Assembly (NCBI RefSeq): GCF_900070365.1
Contig: NZ_LN850107.1
Coordinates: 4,278,001-4,342,000, forward strand
Reading direction: 5' to 3'
Source of the DNA: Alloactinosynnema sp. L-07
GTDB taxonomy: Bacteria; Actinomycetota; Actinomycetes; Mycobacteriales; Pseudonocardiaceae
Length of the DNA stretch: 64,000 bases
In this document: positions 15,465 through 24,553 of the stretch, one piece after another
Position numbering within the stretch: position 1 is the first letter of the stretch
Layout of the letters: each line of letters opens with the position of its first letter
Position numbers and translations under genes: made by a program
The notes under the pieces: generated by a model
Seen by the model: the letters and a program-made list of their open reading frames with translations, nothing else
Databases searched by the model: none
Told to the model about the DNA's origin: nothing

Positions 15465-15970
15465 AGCACCCCGGAACTGATATTCGCCAATATCAGGCCG
15501 CCGGGCAGATTGCCCAGGCCGACCAGGGTCTGCAGGAATCCGAGAAAGGTGAACGACTGCGGGCTCGCGGCGATCGCGAGCACCACCAGCAGCAGGAACA
15601 ACGGATAGATGCGCAGCAGCCGGTTGGCCATGAAGTGCCGGAACGAGACGTCGTGGCCGAAGGTGCCCACCGTGAAGATGAACCCGCTCAGGACCATGAA
15701 CAGGCTGACGCCGGTGTGCCCCTCGAAAATGATCGTGCTCAACGGATTGACCGACGTCGGCCAGTCGGTCTGGCCGTTGAAAGGCCGACCGAAGCCTATA
15801 TGGGCACCCAGCACCTGCGCACCGTGGAAGAGAATGACCAACAACACCGCGACCGCGCGCAAATGATCCACAGGGGCCAGGTACGGCCGGTTGTCGCTGC
15901 GCAATTCGCCCTCCCCAGGAACCGTGGCGAACCTATATCCGGGGGCCATTCGCGCGATCGGATTCGCCAC
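15461..15970 (-). pseudogene. Acyltransferase 3 family, N-terminal half of a broken gene
   Basis: 169 aa. Contains the start of the family: VDHLRAVAVLLVILFH with the conserved His, GHTGVSLFMVLSGFIFT and FMANRLLRIYPLF. The frame ends at 15461 inside what should be the middle of the enzyme. With the following half it makes one disrupted acyltransferase that would have O-acylated a surface sugar. Function is probably lost. Confidence 0.6.
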
Positions 15971-16032
15971 AATGGCGTAATCGGCGATGTGAGCGGGGAG
16001 ACATCCGGAGGCAGGCGCGAGATGATGGGGGC

Positions 16033-16332
16033 ATGGACCTGCCCGCGCCGTATCTGATCTTGGTGGCGCTCCTGGTCGTCGGGCTGATCGGCGGCATCAT
16101 CCGGTGGGGCCTGGGCCCCGACAGCGACCGGCGCAAGGACTACGGCCTGCTGCGCGAGGTCGCGAAGGTCCCCAGTTCCGACGCCGCCCGGCTGGTCGAA
16201 CAGGAACTCCAGGACGCGGGCATCCGGGCCACGACGGTGCCCGCCGACGACGGCGCCGGGTTCCGGGTGCTGGTCTTCCCCGTCGATGAACGCATGGCGA
16301 TAGACACGTTGCTGCGCAAGCATCCCGACTGA
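16033..16332 (+). CDS. DUF2007-like small membrane-anchored protein
   Basis: 99 aa. One TM helix at residues 5-25 is followed by a cytoplasmic alpha/beta domain with DAARLVEQELQDAGIRATTV and FRVLVFPVDERMA. This resembles the putative signal-transducing DUF2007 fold, where the domain senses or binds small ligands. A strong terminator overlaps its stop codon. Confidence 0.65.
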   Translation: MDLPAPYLILVALLVVGLIGGIIRWGLGPDSDRRKDYGLLREVAKVPSSDAARLVEQELQDAGIRATTVPADDGAGFRVLVFPVDERMAIDTLLRKHPD

Positions 16333-16364
16333 GCCCGTGCCCCCGGAGTCGGGGGCACGGGCTC
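16331..16364. terminator. Bidirectional hairpin terminator
   Basis: A perfect 14-bp stem (16331-16344 with 16351-16364) and 6-nt loop lie between the convergent genes ending at 16332 and 16372. Confidence 0.8.
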
Positions 16365-16371
16365 AGGTCTC

Positions 16372-18141
16372 CTATCGGGCCGGGAAGACGACCGCGGCTG
16401 ACGTGCCGCCGCGGCGGACCTGCTCGCCGACGGCCTGGACCTTGCCGCGAGGCAGGAACTCGATGGTCGCCGCCGCGCCGATGAACTGCTGCTGGGTGAA
16501 CGTGTGCCCCAGCGCGCGCAGTCCGTCCGCCGCGGCGATGAACCCGGGCTCGGCCACCGTGGACGCCGTGTTGCGCTGGGTCGCACGCGGCGCCCAGACC
16601 GCGTCACGCAGGTTCATGCCCAGGTCGATCCGGTTGAGCAAGATCTGCAGGACGGTGGTGATGATCGTCGACCCACCCGGCGACCCCAGCGCCAGGAACG
16701 GCTTTCCGTCCTTGAGCACGATCGTCGGCGACATGCTCGACCGCGGCCGCTTGCCCGGCGCGGCCAGGTTCGGGTCGGGGGCGCTGCCCTGGGTCGGGGT
16801 GAAGTTGAAGTCGGTCAGCTCGTTGTTGAGCAGGAACCCGCGGCCGGGCACCACGATGGCGCTGCCGCCGACCTGCTCGATGGTGTTGGTGTAGGACACG
16901 ACGTTGCCGCGCCGGTCGGAGACGACGAAGTGGTTGGTGTGCACCTCGTTCTCCGCCGACGCCGTGCCCGTGGCGGCCACGCAGCCCGCGTCGGGGGCGG
17001 TCGGGGCAGGCAGGACCTTGGTCGGGTCGATGAGGCAGGCCCGCTGGGCGGCGTAGGCGTCGGACAGAAGCCGGTCCTGCGGGACGTTCACGAACGCGGG
17101 GTCGCCGATGTAGCGGTTGCGGTCGGCGAAGGCGAGCTTGCTGGCCTCCAGGTAGTGGTGCAGCGCCTGGGTCTGGGTCATCCCGTTGACTTCGAAGGTC
17201 TCGAGGATGTTGAGCGCCTCGCCGACGGTGATGCCGCCGGACGAGCTGGGAGCCATGCCGTAGACGTCGTAGCCGCGGTAGCCGACGTGCGTGGGCGCGC
17301 GGTCGATGGTGCGGTAGTCACGCAGGTCCTGGACCGTCATCCGGCCGGGCGGCGGGGTGATCGTGGCGTCGGGGGCCAGCGGCGGGCTCTGGGTCGCGGC
17401 GGCGATGTCGCGACCGATCGAGCCGCCGTAGAAGGAGCGGGTGCCGTGCTTGGCGATCTCGCGGTAGGTGTTCGCGAGGTCGCGGTTGCGCATCAGCGCG
17501 CCGACCTCGGGAGCCGCGCCGCCGGGCAGGAACAGCTCAGCGCTGGAGGTGAACTGCTTGAGGCGGTCCTGGTTGGCGACGATCTCCGCGCGGAGCTCCG
17601 GGGTGAGCGGGAAGCCCTTGTCGGCGACCTTGATGGCGGGCTTGAGCGCCTCCTTGAGGCTGATCGTTCCCCAACGCTGCAGCGCGCGCTCCCAGGTGGC
17701 GAGCATGCCCGGCGTGCCGACGGACAAACCGCTGGTCACAGCCTTGAAGAAGGGGTACGGCGAGCCGGTGGCCGGGTCGATGAACATCTGCGCGTCGCCC
17801 GCGGCGGGCGTCGTCTCGCGGCCGTCGATGGTGGAGACCCGGCCGGTGCGCGCGTCATAGTGGACGAAGAACCCGCCGCCGCCGAGGCCCGCCATGAACG
17901 GGTCGGTGACACCGAGTGTGGCGGCCACCGCGACGGCCGCGTCAGTGGCGGTACCGCCTCTGCGCAGCACATCGATACCCGCCTTCGTCGCCTCCACGGT
18001 GTCGGAGACCACGGCGCCGCCATACCCCGTGGCCAGCGGTTCCTTGGCCAATCCGGGCGTCGCACTGGCGGTTGTCGGCGCGGCGATCAGCCCCACCGTC
18101 AACACCAAGGCTGTTGATAACGCCCGTGCTCGTGCAGTCAT
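16372..18141 (-). CDS. ggt: Gamma-glutamyltransferase
   Basis: 589 aa. Signal peptide at about residues 1-28 (ALSTALVLTVGLIAAPTTASA). Mature enzyme motifs include GIDVLRRGGTATDAAVA, GGGGFFV, the probable catalytic Thr near residue 400 (VHTNHFVVSD) and the GFLLNNELTDF and GSPGGSTI segments. The enzyme is made as a precursor that cleaves itself before that Thr, and acts outside the cytoplasm on glutathione or gamma-glutamyl peptides. ATG 18141 was chosen for the signal peptide; upstream codons are Arg-rich. Single gene, divergent from the molybdoenzyme. Confidence 0.92.
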   Translation of the reverse strand: MTARARALSTALVLTVGLIAAPTTASATPGLAKEPLATGYGGAVVSDTVEATKAGIDVLRRGGTATDAAVAVAATLGVTDPFMAGLGGGGFFVHYDARTGRVSTIDGRETTPAAGDAQMFIDPATGSPYPFFKAVTSGLSVGTPGMLATWERALQRWGTISLKEALKPAIKVADKGFPLTPELRAEIVANQDRLKQFTSSAELFLPGGAAPEVGALMRNRDLANTYREIAKHGTRSFYGGSIGRDIAAATQSPPLAPDATITPPPGRMTVQDLRDYRTIDRAPTHVGYRGYDVYGMAPSSSGGITVGEALNILETFEVNGMTQTQALHHYLEASKLAFADRNRYIGDPAFVNVPQDRLLSDAYAAQRACLIDPTKVLPAPTAPDAGCVAATGTASAENEVHTNHFVVSDRRGNVVSYTNTIEQVGGSAIVVPGRGFLLNNELTDFNFTPTQGSAPDPNLAAPGKRPRSSMSPTIVLKDGKPFLALGSPGGSTIITTVLQILLNRIDLGMNLRDAVWAPRATQRNTASTVAEPGFIAAADGLRALGHTFTQQQFIGAAATIEFLPRGKVQAVGEQVRRGGTSAAVVFPAR

Positions 18142-18263
18142 CGGTACCCCTCCATCGGCGGATCGGTGGTCCATGTCTACCCGGACGGCCCGACACCGGC
18201 TACCCGCCGAATGCGCGACGCAATCCCCTGTCGTCTTTCGGCTAGAGGGAAGATGCTGGTCAC

Positions 18264-19355
18264 ATGACCACGCCGACCGTCCGTCCGGGCGAGGCGTCAC
18301 GGATCGCCGACCCGGACGAGGGCATCTCGCTGGACGAGCTGCGGCTCGCCGCGCGCAACCACGGTATGCCGCTGGAAGCGCTGCGCTACGACCTCACCCC
18401 GCCGGGACTGCACTACGTCCTGGTCCACTACGACATCCCGTTCGTCGACTCGGCGACCTGGCGGCTGGCCGTCGACGGCCGCGTCCGCACCCCGCTCGAA
18501 CTGGACCTCGCCGCGCTCCGGGACCGCCCGAGCGTCGATCTCACGGTGACACTGGAGTGCGCGGGCAACGGCCGGGCCCGCCTGCACCCAAGGCCGGTGA
18601 GCCAGCCGTGGCTGGACGAGGCCGTCGGCACCGCCCGCTGGACCGGCACCCCGCTGGTCGGCCTGCTGGCCGACGCGGGCCTGCTCGACGACGCAGTCGA
18701 CGTGGTGTGCACCGGCCTCGACCACGGGTCCGACCGAGGAGTCGAGCAGGACTACCAACGTGGCCTGGCCGTCACCGAGCTGGCCGACGTGCTGGTCGCC
18801 TACGAGATGAACGGCCAGCCGCTGCCGCCGCAGCACGGCGCGCCCGCGCGGCTGATCGTGCCCGGCTGGTACGGGATGGCGAGCGTGAAGTGGCTGAGCC
18901 GGATCACGGTGCTGGCGGAGAAGTTCACCGGGTTCCAGAACGAGGTCGCCTATCGGATCAAGGCCGACCGGGAGTCCCACGGCGAGCCGGTCACCCGGAT
19001 CAAGCCGCGCGCGCTGATGGTGCCGCCGGGGTTCCCGGCCTTCATGACCCGGCGGCGGATCGTGGAGGCGGGACCGGTCGACCTGTTCGGCCGGGCCTGG
19101 TGCGGCACGGGTGTGGTGTCACGGGTGGAGGTGAGCGTCGACAACGGCCTGACCTGGGCGGACGCGGACCTGGGCGGGGCAGGCTCCCGCTACGCGTGGC
19201 GGTCGTGGAGCCTGCGCTGGGCGGCGTCACCCGGCGACACGGTGCTCATGGCGCGCGCGACCGCCGAGGGCGTGACACAGCCCGTCGAGCAGCCGTGGAA
19301 CACGCTGGGCATGACGAACAACATGGCCCAGCGGATACCGGTGACTGTCCGCTAG
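18264..19355 (+). CDS. Sulfite-oxidase-family molybdopterin enzyme
   Basis: 363 aa. Residues about 50-230 form the molybdopterin-binding domain with the Mo-ligand Cys99 in TLECAGNGR and the [22 protein letters not shown] motif. Residues 240-360 are the Mo-co dimerisation (Ig-like) domain ([14 protein letters not shown]). There is no signal peptide or Tat motif, so it acts in the cytoplasm. Substrate not determined. Its stop overlaps the convergent murA end by 4 bp. Confidence 0.9.
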   Translation: MTTPTVRPGEASRIADPDEGISLDELRLAARNHGMPLEALRYDLTPPGLHYVLVHYDIPFVDSATWRLAVDGRVRTPLELDLAALRDRPSVDLTVTLECAGNGRARLHPRPVSQPWLDEAVGTARWTGTPLVGLLADAGLLDDAVDVVCTGLDHGSDRGVEQDYQRGLAVTELADVLVAYEMNGQPLPPQHGAPARLIVPGWYGMASVKWLSRITVLAEKFTGFQNEVAYRIKADRESHGEPVTRIKPRALMVPPGFPAFMTRRRIVEAGPVDLFGRAWCGTGVVSRVEVSVDNGLTWADADLGGAGSRYAWRSWSLRWAASPGDTVLMARATAEGVTQPVEQPWNTLGMTNNMAQRIPVTVR

Positions 19356-20620
19356 CGGAGGGGTTCGGCGTCGACGCGGCGGACGTCGGCGCCGAGGCGC
19401 TGCATGTTCTCCACGAACATCGGGTAGCCGCGGTCGATGTGGAAGACGTCCCACACCTCGGTGACCCCGTCGGCCCGCAGACCGGCCAGGACCAGGCCGA
19501 CGCCCGCGCGGATGTCCGAGGCCCACACCGGCGCGGAGGACAGCCGCTCGACCCCGCGAACCACCGCGTGGTGGCCGTCGGTGCGCGCGTCGGCGCCGAG
19601 TCGGACCATCTCCTCGACGAAGCGGAAGCGGGCCTCGAACAGGTTCTCGGTGATCATCGACGTGCCGTCGGCGATGGTGGTCATCGCGATGGCGAAGGGC
19701 TGGAGGTCGGTGGCGAAGCCCGGGTAGGGCAGCGTCACGAAGTCGACCGCCGTTGGCCGGTCGTGCTGGACGACCCGGAACCCGTCGTCGTAGGTGGTGA
19801 TCTCGGCGCCCGCCGTGCGCAGCTTCTCCAGGACAAGGTCGAGGTGGTGCGGGTTGACGCCCTTGACGGTGATGTCGCCCTGCGTCATCGCGGCGGCGAA
19901 CGCCCAGGTCGCGCCCACGATCCGGTCCCCGACGACCCGGTGCTCGGTCGGCTTGAGCGAGTCGACGCCGTGCACGGTCAGCGTGGAGGTGCCCGCGCCC
20001 TCGATCTTGGCGCCCATCTGCTGCAGCATCAGGCACAGATCGACGATCTCGGGCTCGCGCGCCGCGTTGTCGATCACCGTGACGCCGTTGGCCAGCACGG
20101 CCGCCATCAGGATGTTCTCGGTGGCGCCGACACTGGGGAAGTCGAGCCAGATCTGCGCGCCGTGCAGCCCCTCGGCCTCGGCAACGACACACCCGTGCTC
20201 GATCTCGCTGGTCGCGCCCAGCTGCCGCAGCCCGTTCTGGTGCATGTCCAGCGGCCGCGACCCGATCGCGTCGCCACCGGGCAGCGCCACGACCGCGCGC
20301 TTGCAGCGTCCGACGAGCGGGCCGAGCACGCAGACACTCGCCCGCAGCTTGCCCATCGATGGCGAGTCGGCGCGGTGGTTCAGTTCGGCGGGGGTGGTGA
20401 TGACGGCGGTGTCACCGTCGAGGGTGACCTCGCACCCAAGGCTCCGCAGGACGTCGGCCATCAGGGGGACGTCGAGGATCTCGGGACAGTTGGTGAGGGT
20501 CGTGGTCCCCTCGGCGAGTAACGCGGCCGCCATCAGCTTGAGCACGCTGTTCTTGGCCCCGACAACTTCGACTTCACCGACGAGCCGGGCGCCGCCGTGA
20601 ACCTGGAAGTGCTCTGTCAC
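19352..20620 (-). CDS. murA: UDP-N-acetylglucosamine 1-carboxyvinyltransferase
   Basis: 422 aa, normal length. First committed step of peptidoglycan synthesis: transfers enolpyruvate from PEP to UDP-GlcNAc. N-terminal [18 protein letters not shown] and [16 protein letters not shown] are present. In the catalytic loop [10 protein letters not shown], Asp117 replaces the usual Cys. Mycobacterial MurA has the same change and is insensitive to fosfomycin, so resistance is expected here. The ATG is 62 bp from the divergent adenosyltransferase, as in mycobacteria. Confidence 0.97.
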   Translation of the reverse strand: MTEHFQVHGGARLVGEVEVVGAKNSVLKLMAAALLAEGTTTLTNCPEILDVPLMADVLRSLGCEVTLDGDTAVITTPAELNHRADSPSMGKLRASVCVLGPLVGRCKRAVVALPGGDAIGSRPLDMHQNGLRQLGATSEIEHGCVVAEAEGLHGAQIWLDFPSVGATENILMAAVLANGVTVIDNAAREPEIVDLCLMLQQMGAKIEGAGTSTLTVHGVDSLKPTEHRVVGDRIVGATWAFAAAMTQGDITVKGVNPHHLDLVLEKLRTAGAEITTYDDGFRVVQHDRPTAVDFVTLPYPGFATDLQPFAIAMTTIADGTSMITENLFEARFRFVEEMVRLGADARTDGHHAVVRGVERLSSAPVWASDIRAGVGLVLAGLRADGVTEVWDVFHIDRGYPMFVENMQRLGADVRRVDAEPLR

Positions 20621-20682
20621 GGACGCAATGATGCCCCTGCGGCGGTCGGGTGGCCTGACCGGGGCATCACTAGGCTGGCCAT

Positions 20683-21255
20683 ATGTCGGTGCACATCACG
20701 CGGGTTTACACAAAGGTCGGCGACAACGGCTCCACAGCGCTCGGCGACGGCTCCCGAGTCCCCAAGACGTCGGTGCGTCTGGCTGCGTACGCGGACGTCG
20801 ACGAGGCCAACTCCTCCATCGGCGTGGCGCTGGCTCTGGGCAACCTGGCCGACGACGTCGCCGACGTGCTCCGCGCAGTCCAGAACGACCTCTTCGACGT
20901 CGGCGCGGACCTGTGCACCCCGATCGTGCCGGACCCGCCGTACCCGGCTTTGCGGATCACCGAGGCTTACGTGACTCGGCTTGAGGGCTGGATCGACGAG
21001 TTCAACGACCGCCTGTCGAAGCTCAACTCCTTCATCCTCCCCGGCGGCACCCCCGGCGCGGCCCTGCTACACGTCGCCCGCACCGTCGCCCGCCGCGCCG
21101 AACGCAACGCGTGGGCCTTGCTGGCGGACGACGCGGAGCGGACCAACATCCTGGCGGCCAAGTACCTCAACCGGCTTTCGGACCTGCTGTTCGTCCTGGC
21201 CCGCGTAGCCAACCCCGACGGCGACGTCCTGTGGAAGCCCGGCGCCAACGGCTGA
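20683..21255 (+). CDS. Cob(I)alamin adenosyltransferase, PduO type
   Basis: 190 aa. The N-terminal [22 protein letters not shown] motif region binds ATP; the conserved [41 protein letters not shown] and [13 protein letters not shown] helices form the trimer active site. It transfers the adenosyl group of ATP to cob(I)alamin. Divergent from murA, matching the mycobacterial arrangement. A 94-bp piece of its 3' end is duplicated at 21801-21894. Confidence 0.95.
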   Translation: MSVHITRVYTKVGDNGSTALGDGSRVPKTSVRLAAYADVDEANSSIGVALALGNLADDVADVLRAVQNDLFDVGADLCTPIVPDPPYPALRITEAYVTRLEGWIDEFNDRLSKLNSFILPGGTPGAALLHVARTVARRAERNAWALLADDAERTNILAAKYLNRLSDLLFVLARVANPDGDVLWKPGANG

Positions 21256-21288
21256 ATTGGCGATCCGCGCCCGTACGGCCAGCAAAGG

Positions 21289-21328
21289 CATGTCGGGGCT
21301 GACCCGTCACCGGTCAAGCCCCGACATG
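21289..21328 (+). terminator. Hairpin terminator after adenosyltransferase
   Basis: A 12-bp perfect stem (21289-21300 with 21317-21328) with a 16-nt loop follows the stop codon by 33 bp; it also faces the convergent gene ending at 21340. Confidence 0.7.
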
Positions 21329-21339
21329 TCCTCACAAAA

Positions 21340-21765
21340 TCAAACGGTCTTGCGTGGGAAAATTCGGGCCATCAAGTACCCGAAGAGCCCGATTGAGAAC
21401 CCTGCGGCGTCAACCCAACCAGCGACGTCCGCCCATACCGGCACCTCGTCCGGTTCAGCAAATGCTTCAACTAGGTTGAGCGCCCACCCGAAGGCCAGGA
21501 ACCCGAGCGTCAGTCGACCACCGATCCCCGCTATCGACAGAGACGCTTCACCGCGATCCTCTCGCGGCTCAATCATCCGAGAAAGGCCGCCAAGTATCAG
21601 ATAGGCGAAGAAGGCGATTGAGAAAACCACCAACAGTCCCGTTCCGGCCGGCCTGACAACGACAACCGGAAGCACGCTCGTCGCCCTGACGCCAACGTAG
21701 ACGCCAACGAGAAGCAAACCTCCCAGCAGCGCTCGTTCCAGTGCGGCCAAACCAGTGGATCGCAC
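21340..21765 (-). CDS. Membrane protein of unknown function
   Basis: 141 aa from GTG 21765 (GAGAGGGG seven bases upstream). Hydrophobic helices at about 10-27, 37-57, 75-95 and 115-135 indicate four TM segments. No family recognised. Base composition is lower in GC than its neighbours. It lies between the adenosyltransferase gene and a degenerate copy of that gene's end, so it may have arrived by insertion or duplication. A longer frame extending upstream to 21933 is antisense to the duplicated fragment and was rejected. Confidence 0.55.
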   Translation of the reverse strand: MRSTGLAALERALLGGLLLVGVYVGVRATSVLPVVVVRPAGTGLLVVFSIAFFAYLILGGLSRMIEPREDRGEASLSIAGIGGRLTLGFLAFGWALNLVEAFAEPDEVPVWADVAGWVDAAGFSIGLFGYLMARIFPRKTV

Positions 21766-21800
21766 TAATGACCCCTCTCGAGAATCTTGGCAATCGGCGG

Positions 21801-21894
21801 GCGGACCAAAATCCTGGCGGCAAAGTACCTCAACCGGCTCTCGGACCTGCTGTTCGTCCTGGCCCGCGTAGCCACCCCAGACGGCGACGTCCTG
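21801..21894 (+). repeat. Partial duplicate of the adenosyltransferase 3' end
   Basis: 94 bp matching 21138-21231 with about five differences. It encodes [17 protein letters not shown] in the same frame relation but has no start, domain or stop context. The two copies are direct repeats flanking the small membrane-protein gene. Confidence 0.85.
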
Positions 21895-22232
21895 GGCCCC
21901 CAGCCCAGATCGCCACGCCCGGCCCACAACCATGTTCGTCCTCCCTTCGCGGCCCGCGTCGGCAGCAAGTCCCTGCCAGTACTACTTCTCTGCCGGTCCC
22001 AGCACGATTCCCGACGCGGGCGGGTGAACGAACGGAGGACGAACGAACCGCGCGCCAAGAGGGGTTCGGCCACAGCTTTCGCATTCGTCGCACCGCGTTC
22101 GCCTGCCGCACCGCTTGCCGCCTGACTCTGGGCGCCGTGACTGACATACGGCCAGCTGACAGGCACTCACGCCACTGTGCGGATCCACCCCTGCGGCGCT
22201 GACTCGCCGAACCGGGACGAGGGGGCGAGGCT
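21895..22232. other. Non-coding interval
   Basis: About 340 bp between the duplicated fragment and the SRPBCC promoter. No open frame has convincing composition or a ribosome binding site. Nothing else recognised apart from weak CG-rich repeats. Confidence 0.4.
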
Positions 22233-22268
22233 TGTCCGCAAGGGCAGCCGCCACTCGACGTCTCCGTG
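22233..22268 (+). promoter_or_regulatory. Putative ECF sigma promoter (SRPBCC gene)
   Basis: TGTCCG (22233-22238), 17 bp, then CGACGTCTCCGTG (22256-22268). The same two elements at the same spacing occur before the DGPF gene. This points to one ECF sigma factor, most likely the one encoded at 23131. Confidence 0.6.
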
Positions 22269-22284
22269 ACGAGAGGAGTCCCAG

Positions 22285-22722
22285 ATGGATGTGCAGGCCG
22301 AGCGGGTCATCCACCTGCCGCCCGCGAAGGTGGCCGAGTACGCGATGGACTGGCGGCACGATCACGAGTGGACGCAGGGCATCAAGCAAGCCGCCCTGAC
22401 CACCGAGGCGCCCGCGGGCGGGTTCGGGGTCGGGGCCCAGGTGACGCGGACCGCGCACTTCCTGGGCAAGCGGATCGACTATGTGCTGCGGGTCGACGCC
22501 CACGAGCCGCCGACGCTGCTGGACATGCGGTCGGTGGCCGGGCCGTTTCCGATGCACGTCACCTACCGGTTCGACGCGCATCAGGAAGGGACGCTGGCCA
22601 GCATCCGCATCCAGGGCGACGCGAGCGGCTACTACCGGTTCATGGGCCCGCTGATGGCGCCCATGGTGCGCGGCAACATTCGGAAGGATTTGCGCGACTT
22701 GGAGAAGCAGGTGTCCGGATGA
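22285..22722 (+). CDS. SRPBCC (START-like) family protein
   Basis: 145 aa. The N-terminus (VIHLPPAKVAEYAMDWRHDHEW) and the later DYVLRVDAHEPPTLLDMRSV and FDAHQEGTLASI strands fit the polyketide-cyclase/SRPBCC helix-grip fold, which binds hydrophobic ligands. GAGAGGAG lies before the ATG. First gene of a cassette with a DGPF protein and an ECF42-type sigma factor, sharing its promoter type. Ligand unknown. Confidence 0.8.
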   Translation: MDVQAERVIHLPPAKVAEYAMDWRHDHEWTQGIKQAALTTEAPAGGFGVGAQVTRTAHFLGKRIDYVLRVDAHEPPTLLDMRSVAGPFPMHVTYRFDAHQEGTLASIRIQGDASGYYRFMGPLMAPMVRGNIRKDLRDLEKQVSG

Positions 22723-22747
22723 CGTCCGGCCTTTCGACGTCTCCGTG
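22712..22747 (+). promoter_or_regulatory. Putative ECF sigma promoter (DGPF gene)
   Basis: TGTCCG (22712-22717), 17 bp, CGACGTCTCCGTG (22735-22747), identical in both boxes and spacing to the copy at 22233-22268. It overlaps the end of the SRPBCC gene. Confidence 0.6.
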
Positions 22748-22771
22748 TAAGCCACCGACCAAGGAGCTGAG

Positions 22772-23134
22772 ATGAAGTACCTGCTGTCGATCTACGCGAA
22801 CCCCGCCAACTGGGAGGCGCTGCCGGAGGCGGAGCGCGACGGGCTCATGGCCGAATACGGCAAGTTCACCCAGGAGATCGCCGAGTCCGGCGAACTGGTC
22901 GACGGCGCTCCGCTGGGCGACCCGGCCACGTCCAACACCGTGCGGGTGCGCGCGGGCAAGGCCGACGTGGTGGACGGGCCGTTCGCCGAGACCAAGGAAC
23001 ACCTGGCGGGGTACTACATCGTCGAGTGCGCCAGCCAGGAGCGCGCCGTCGAGCTGGCCGCGCGGATTCCGGATGCCCGGTTCAACGCCGTCGAGGTTCG
23101 CGCGGTCATGGACATGGGCGGACAGGAGATGTGA
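22772..23134 (+). CDS. YCII-related DGPF-type protein
   Basis: 120 aa of the YCII/DGPF family; the name-giving motif is present (VVDGPFAETKEHLAGYYIVE, about residues 70-89). Start MKYLLSIY is typical and AAGGAG precedes it. DGPF proteins are characteristically encoded next to ECF42-group sigma factors and are part of their regulon. The sigma gene starts within its last codons (23131). Biochemical role unknown. Confidence 0.9.
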   Translation: MKYLLSIYANPANWEALPEAERDGLMAEYGKFTQEIAESGELVDGAPLGDPATSNTVRVRAGKADVVDGPFAETKEHLAGYYIVECASQERAVELAARIPDARFNAVEVRAVMDMGGQEM

Positions 23135-24339
23135 GTACCGACGTCGAGGGCCTGCTGCGCCAACTGGCGCCGCAGGTCCTCGGGGCCGTCCTGCGCGGCG
23201 GCGCCGACTTCGGGGCCGCCGAGGACGCCGTGCAGGAGGCGCTGATCGCCGCCGCGCGACAGTGGCCGGTCGAGGGGGTTCCGGACAGTCCGCGCGGGTG
23301 GCTGATCCGGGTGGCGTCGCGACGGCTGATCGACTGGCAGCGACGGGAGGCGGCGCGGCGGGGCAAGGAGGCCGCGGCGGTGGGCTGGGTGCCCTCCGAC
23401 GAGCTGACCGCACCCGCGGCCGACTCGGTCGTCGCCGAGACCGATGACGGGCTGCGGCTGCTGTTCCTGTGCTGCCACCGGTCCCTGCCGCGCACCGCGC
23501 AGGTCGCGCTCACGCTGCGTGCCGTCGGCGGGCTGTCGACCCGTGAGATCGCGCGCGCGTTCCTCGTCCCCGAGGACACCATGGCCCGGCGCATCACCCG
23601 GGCCAAGCGGCGACTGGTCGAGTTCGGCATGACCTTCGGCGCGCTGGGTGAGCTGACGACCGTGCTCGAAGTCCTCTACCTGATCTTCAACGAGGGCTAT
23701 ACGGCTAGTGCGGGCACCACCTTGCACCGCGCCGACCTCACCGGCGAGGCGATTCGGCTGACCCGGCTGCTGCACTCGCAGGCGCCTGGTGAGGGTGAGG
23801 TGGCGGGTCTGCTCGCCCTGATGCTGCTGACCGACGCCCGCAGTGCGGCTCGGCTCAATGGGGGCGACCTGGTGCCGCTGGCTGAGCAGGACCGCTCCCT
23901 CTGGGATCGCGACCGGATCGCTGAGGGGACCGCGTTGATCTCTTCGACGCTGGCCGCGCATCCGGTCGGGCCTTATCAGGTGCAGGCCGCTATCGCCGCT
24001 CTGCATGACGAGGCCGCGCGTGCTTCGGACACTGATTGGCTGCAGATCGCCGCTCTTTATCGGGTGCTGAACCGGATCGCGCCCAGTCCGGTGGTGACGC
24101 TTAATCGGGCTGTGGCGTTGGGTGAGACCGATGGGCCGCTCGCCGGGTTGGCTGTGTTGGATACGTTGGAAGATCCACGGCTGGCTGATCATCATCGAGT
24201 GGCAGCCGTGCGCGCGCACCTACTGGAGCGGGCGGGTGATCTGGTGGCGGCCAAGAGGTTCTATGAGCGGGCTGCTGCGGCGACTGCGAGTGCGCCGGAG
24301 CGGGCCTATCTGCTTGGTCGGGCGGCCAGGCTCGGCTGA
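23131..24339 (+). CDS. ECF42-type RNA polymerase sigma factor with C-terminal extension
   Basis: 402 aa from GTG 23131, which overlaps the DGPF stop. Sigma region 2 lies at about 10-80 (AEDAVQEALIAAARQWP, RGWLIRVASRRLIDW) and region 4 at about 110-165 (FLCCHRSLPRTAQVALTLRAVGG, STREIARAFLVPEDTMARR). A long helical extension from about 180 to 400 resembles TPR repeats (NEGY, AIAALHDEAARA, RVLNRIAPSPVVTLNRAVA). ECF42 sigmas lack an anti-sigma and use this extension for control. Its probable targets are the two promoters just upstream. Confidence 0.92.
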   Translation: MSTDVEGLLRQLAPQVLGAVLRGGADFGAAEDAVQEALIAAARQWPVEGVPDSPRGWLIRVASRRLIDWQRREAARRGKEAAAVGWVPSDELTAPAADSVVAETDDGLRLLFLCCHRSLPRTAQVALTLRAVGGLSTREIARAFLVPEDTMARRITRAKRRLVEFGMTFGALGELTTVLEVLYLIFNEGYTASAGTTLHRADLTGEAIRLTRLLHSQAPGEGEVAGLLALMLLTDARSAARLNGGDLVPLAEQDRSLWDRDRIAEGTALISSTLAAHPVGPYQVQAAIAALHDEAARASDTDWLQIAALYRVLNRIAPSPVVTLNRAVALGETDGPLAGLAVLDTLEDPRLADHHRVAAVRAHLLERAGDLVAAKRFYERAAAATASAPERAYLLGRAARLG

Positions 24340-24386
24340 CGGCTGCTCACCCACTCTCAGCAATGCCGCATCCACCCACAGAGCAG

Positions 24387-24540
24387 CATCGGGTGAAGCT
24401 GGGCGATCACGCTTTGTCTGGGGGGACGGCGGCCCCTAAGCTGCCTGGCGTGTGGGGTGCCTTATCCGCCACCGCTTTTTCCCCACAGGGGCCGTCGTAG
24501 GGGCCCCAGACAAAGCGTGATCGCTCAGCTTCACCCGATG
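24387..24540. repeat. Long imperfect palindrome (MITE- or REP-like element)
   Basis: Two 37-bp arms (24387-24423 and 24504-24540) are inverted copies with a single mismatch. The inner sequence adds a second inverted match around the GGCCCCT segments. The 154-bp unit sits between convergent genes. It has no open frame and no obvious target-site duplication. Confidence 0.8.
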
Positions 24541-24553
24541 GTGCGGACGTGCG

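Noticed and set aside
17894..20521. Plus-strand open frame of 875 aa
   Set aside because: Covers ggt, the molybdoenzyme and murA in wrong frames; no motifs.
21787..22125. Second adenosyltransferase gene
   Set aside because: Only 94 bp of the 3' end is present, with no catalytic N-terminus; treated as a partial duplication.
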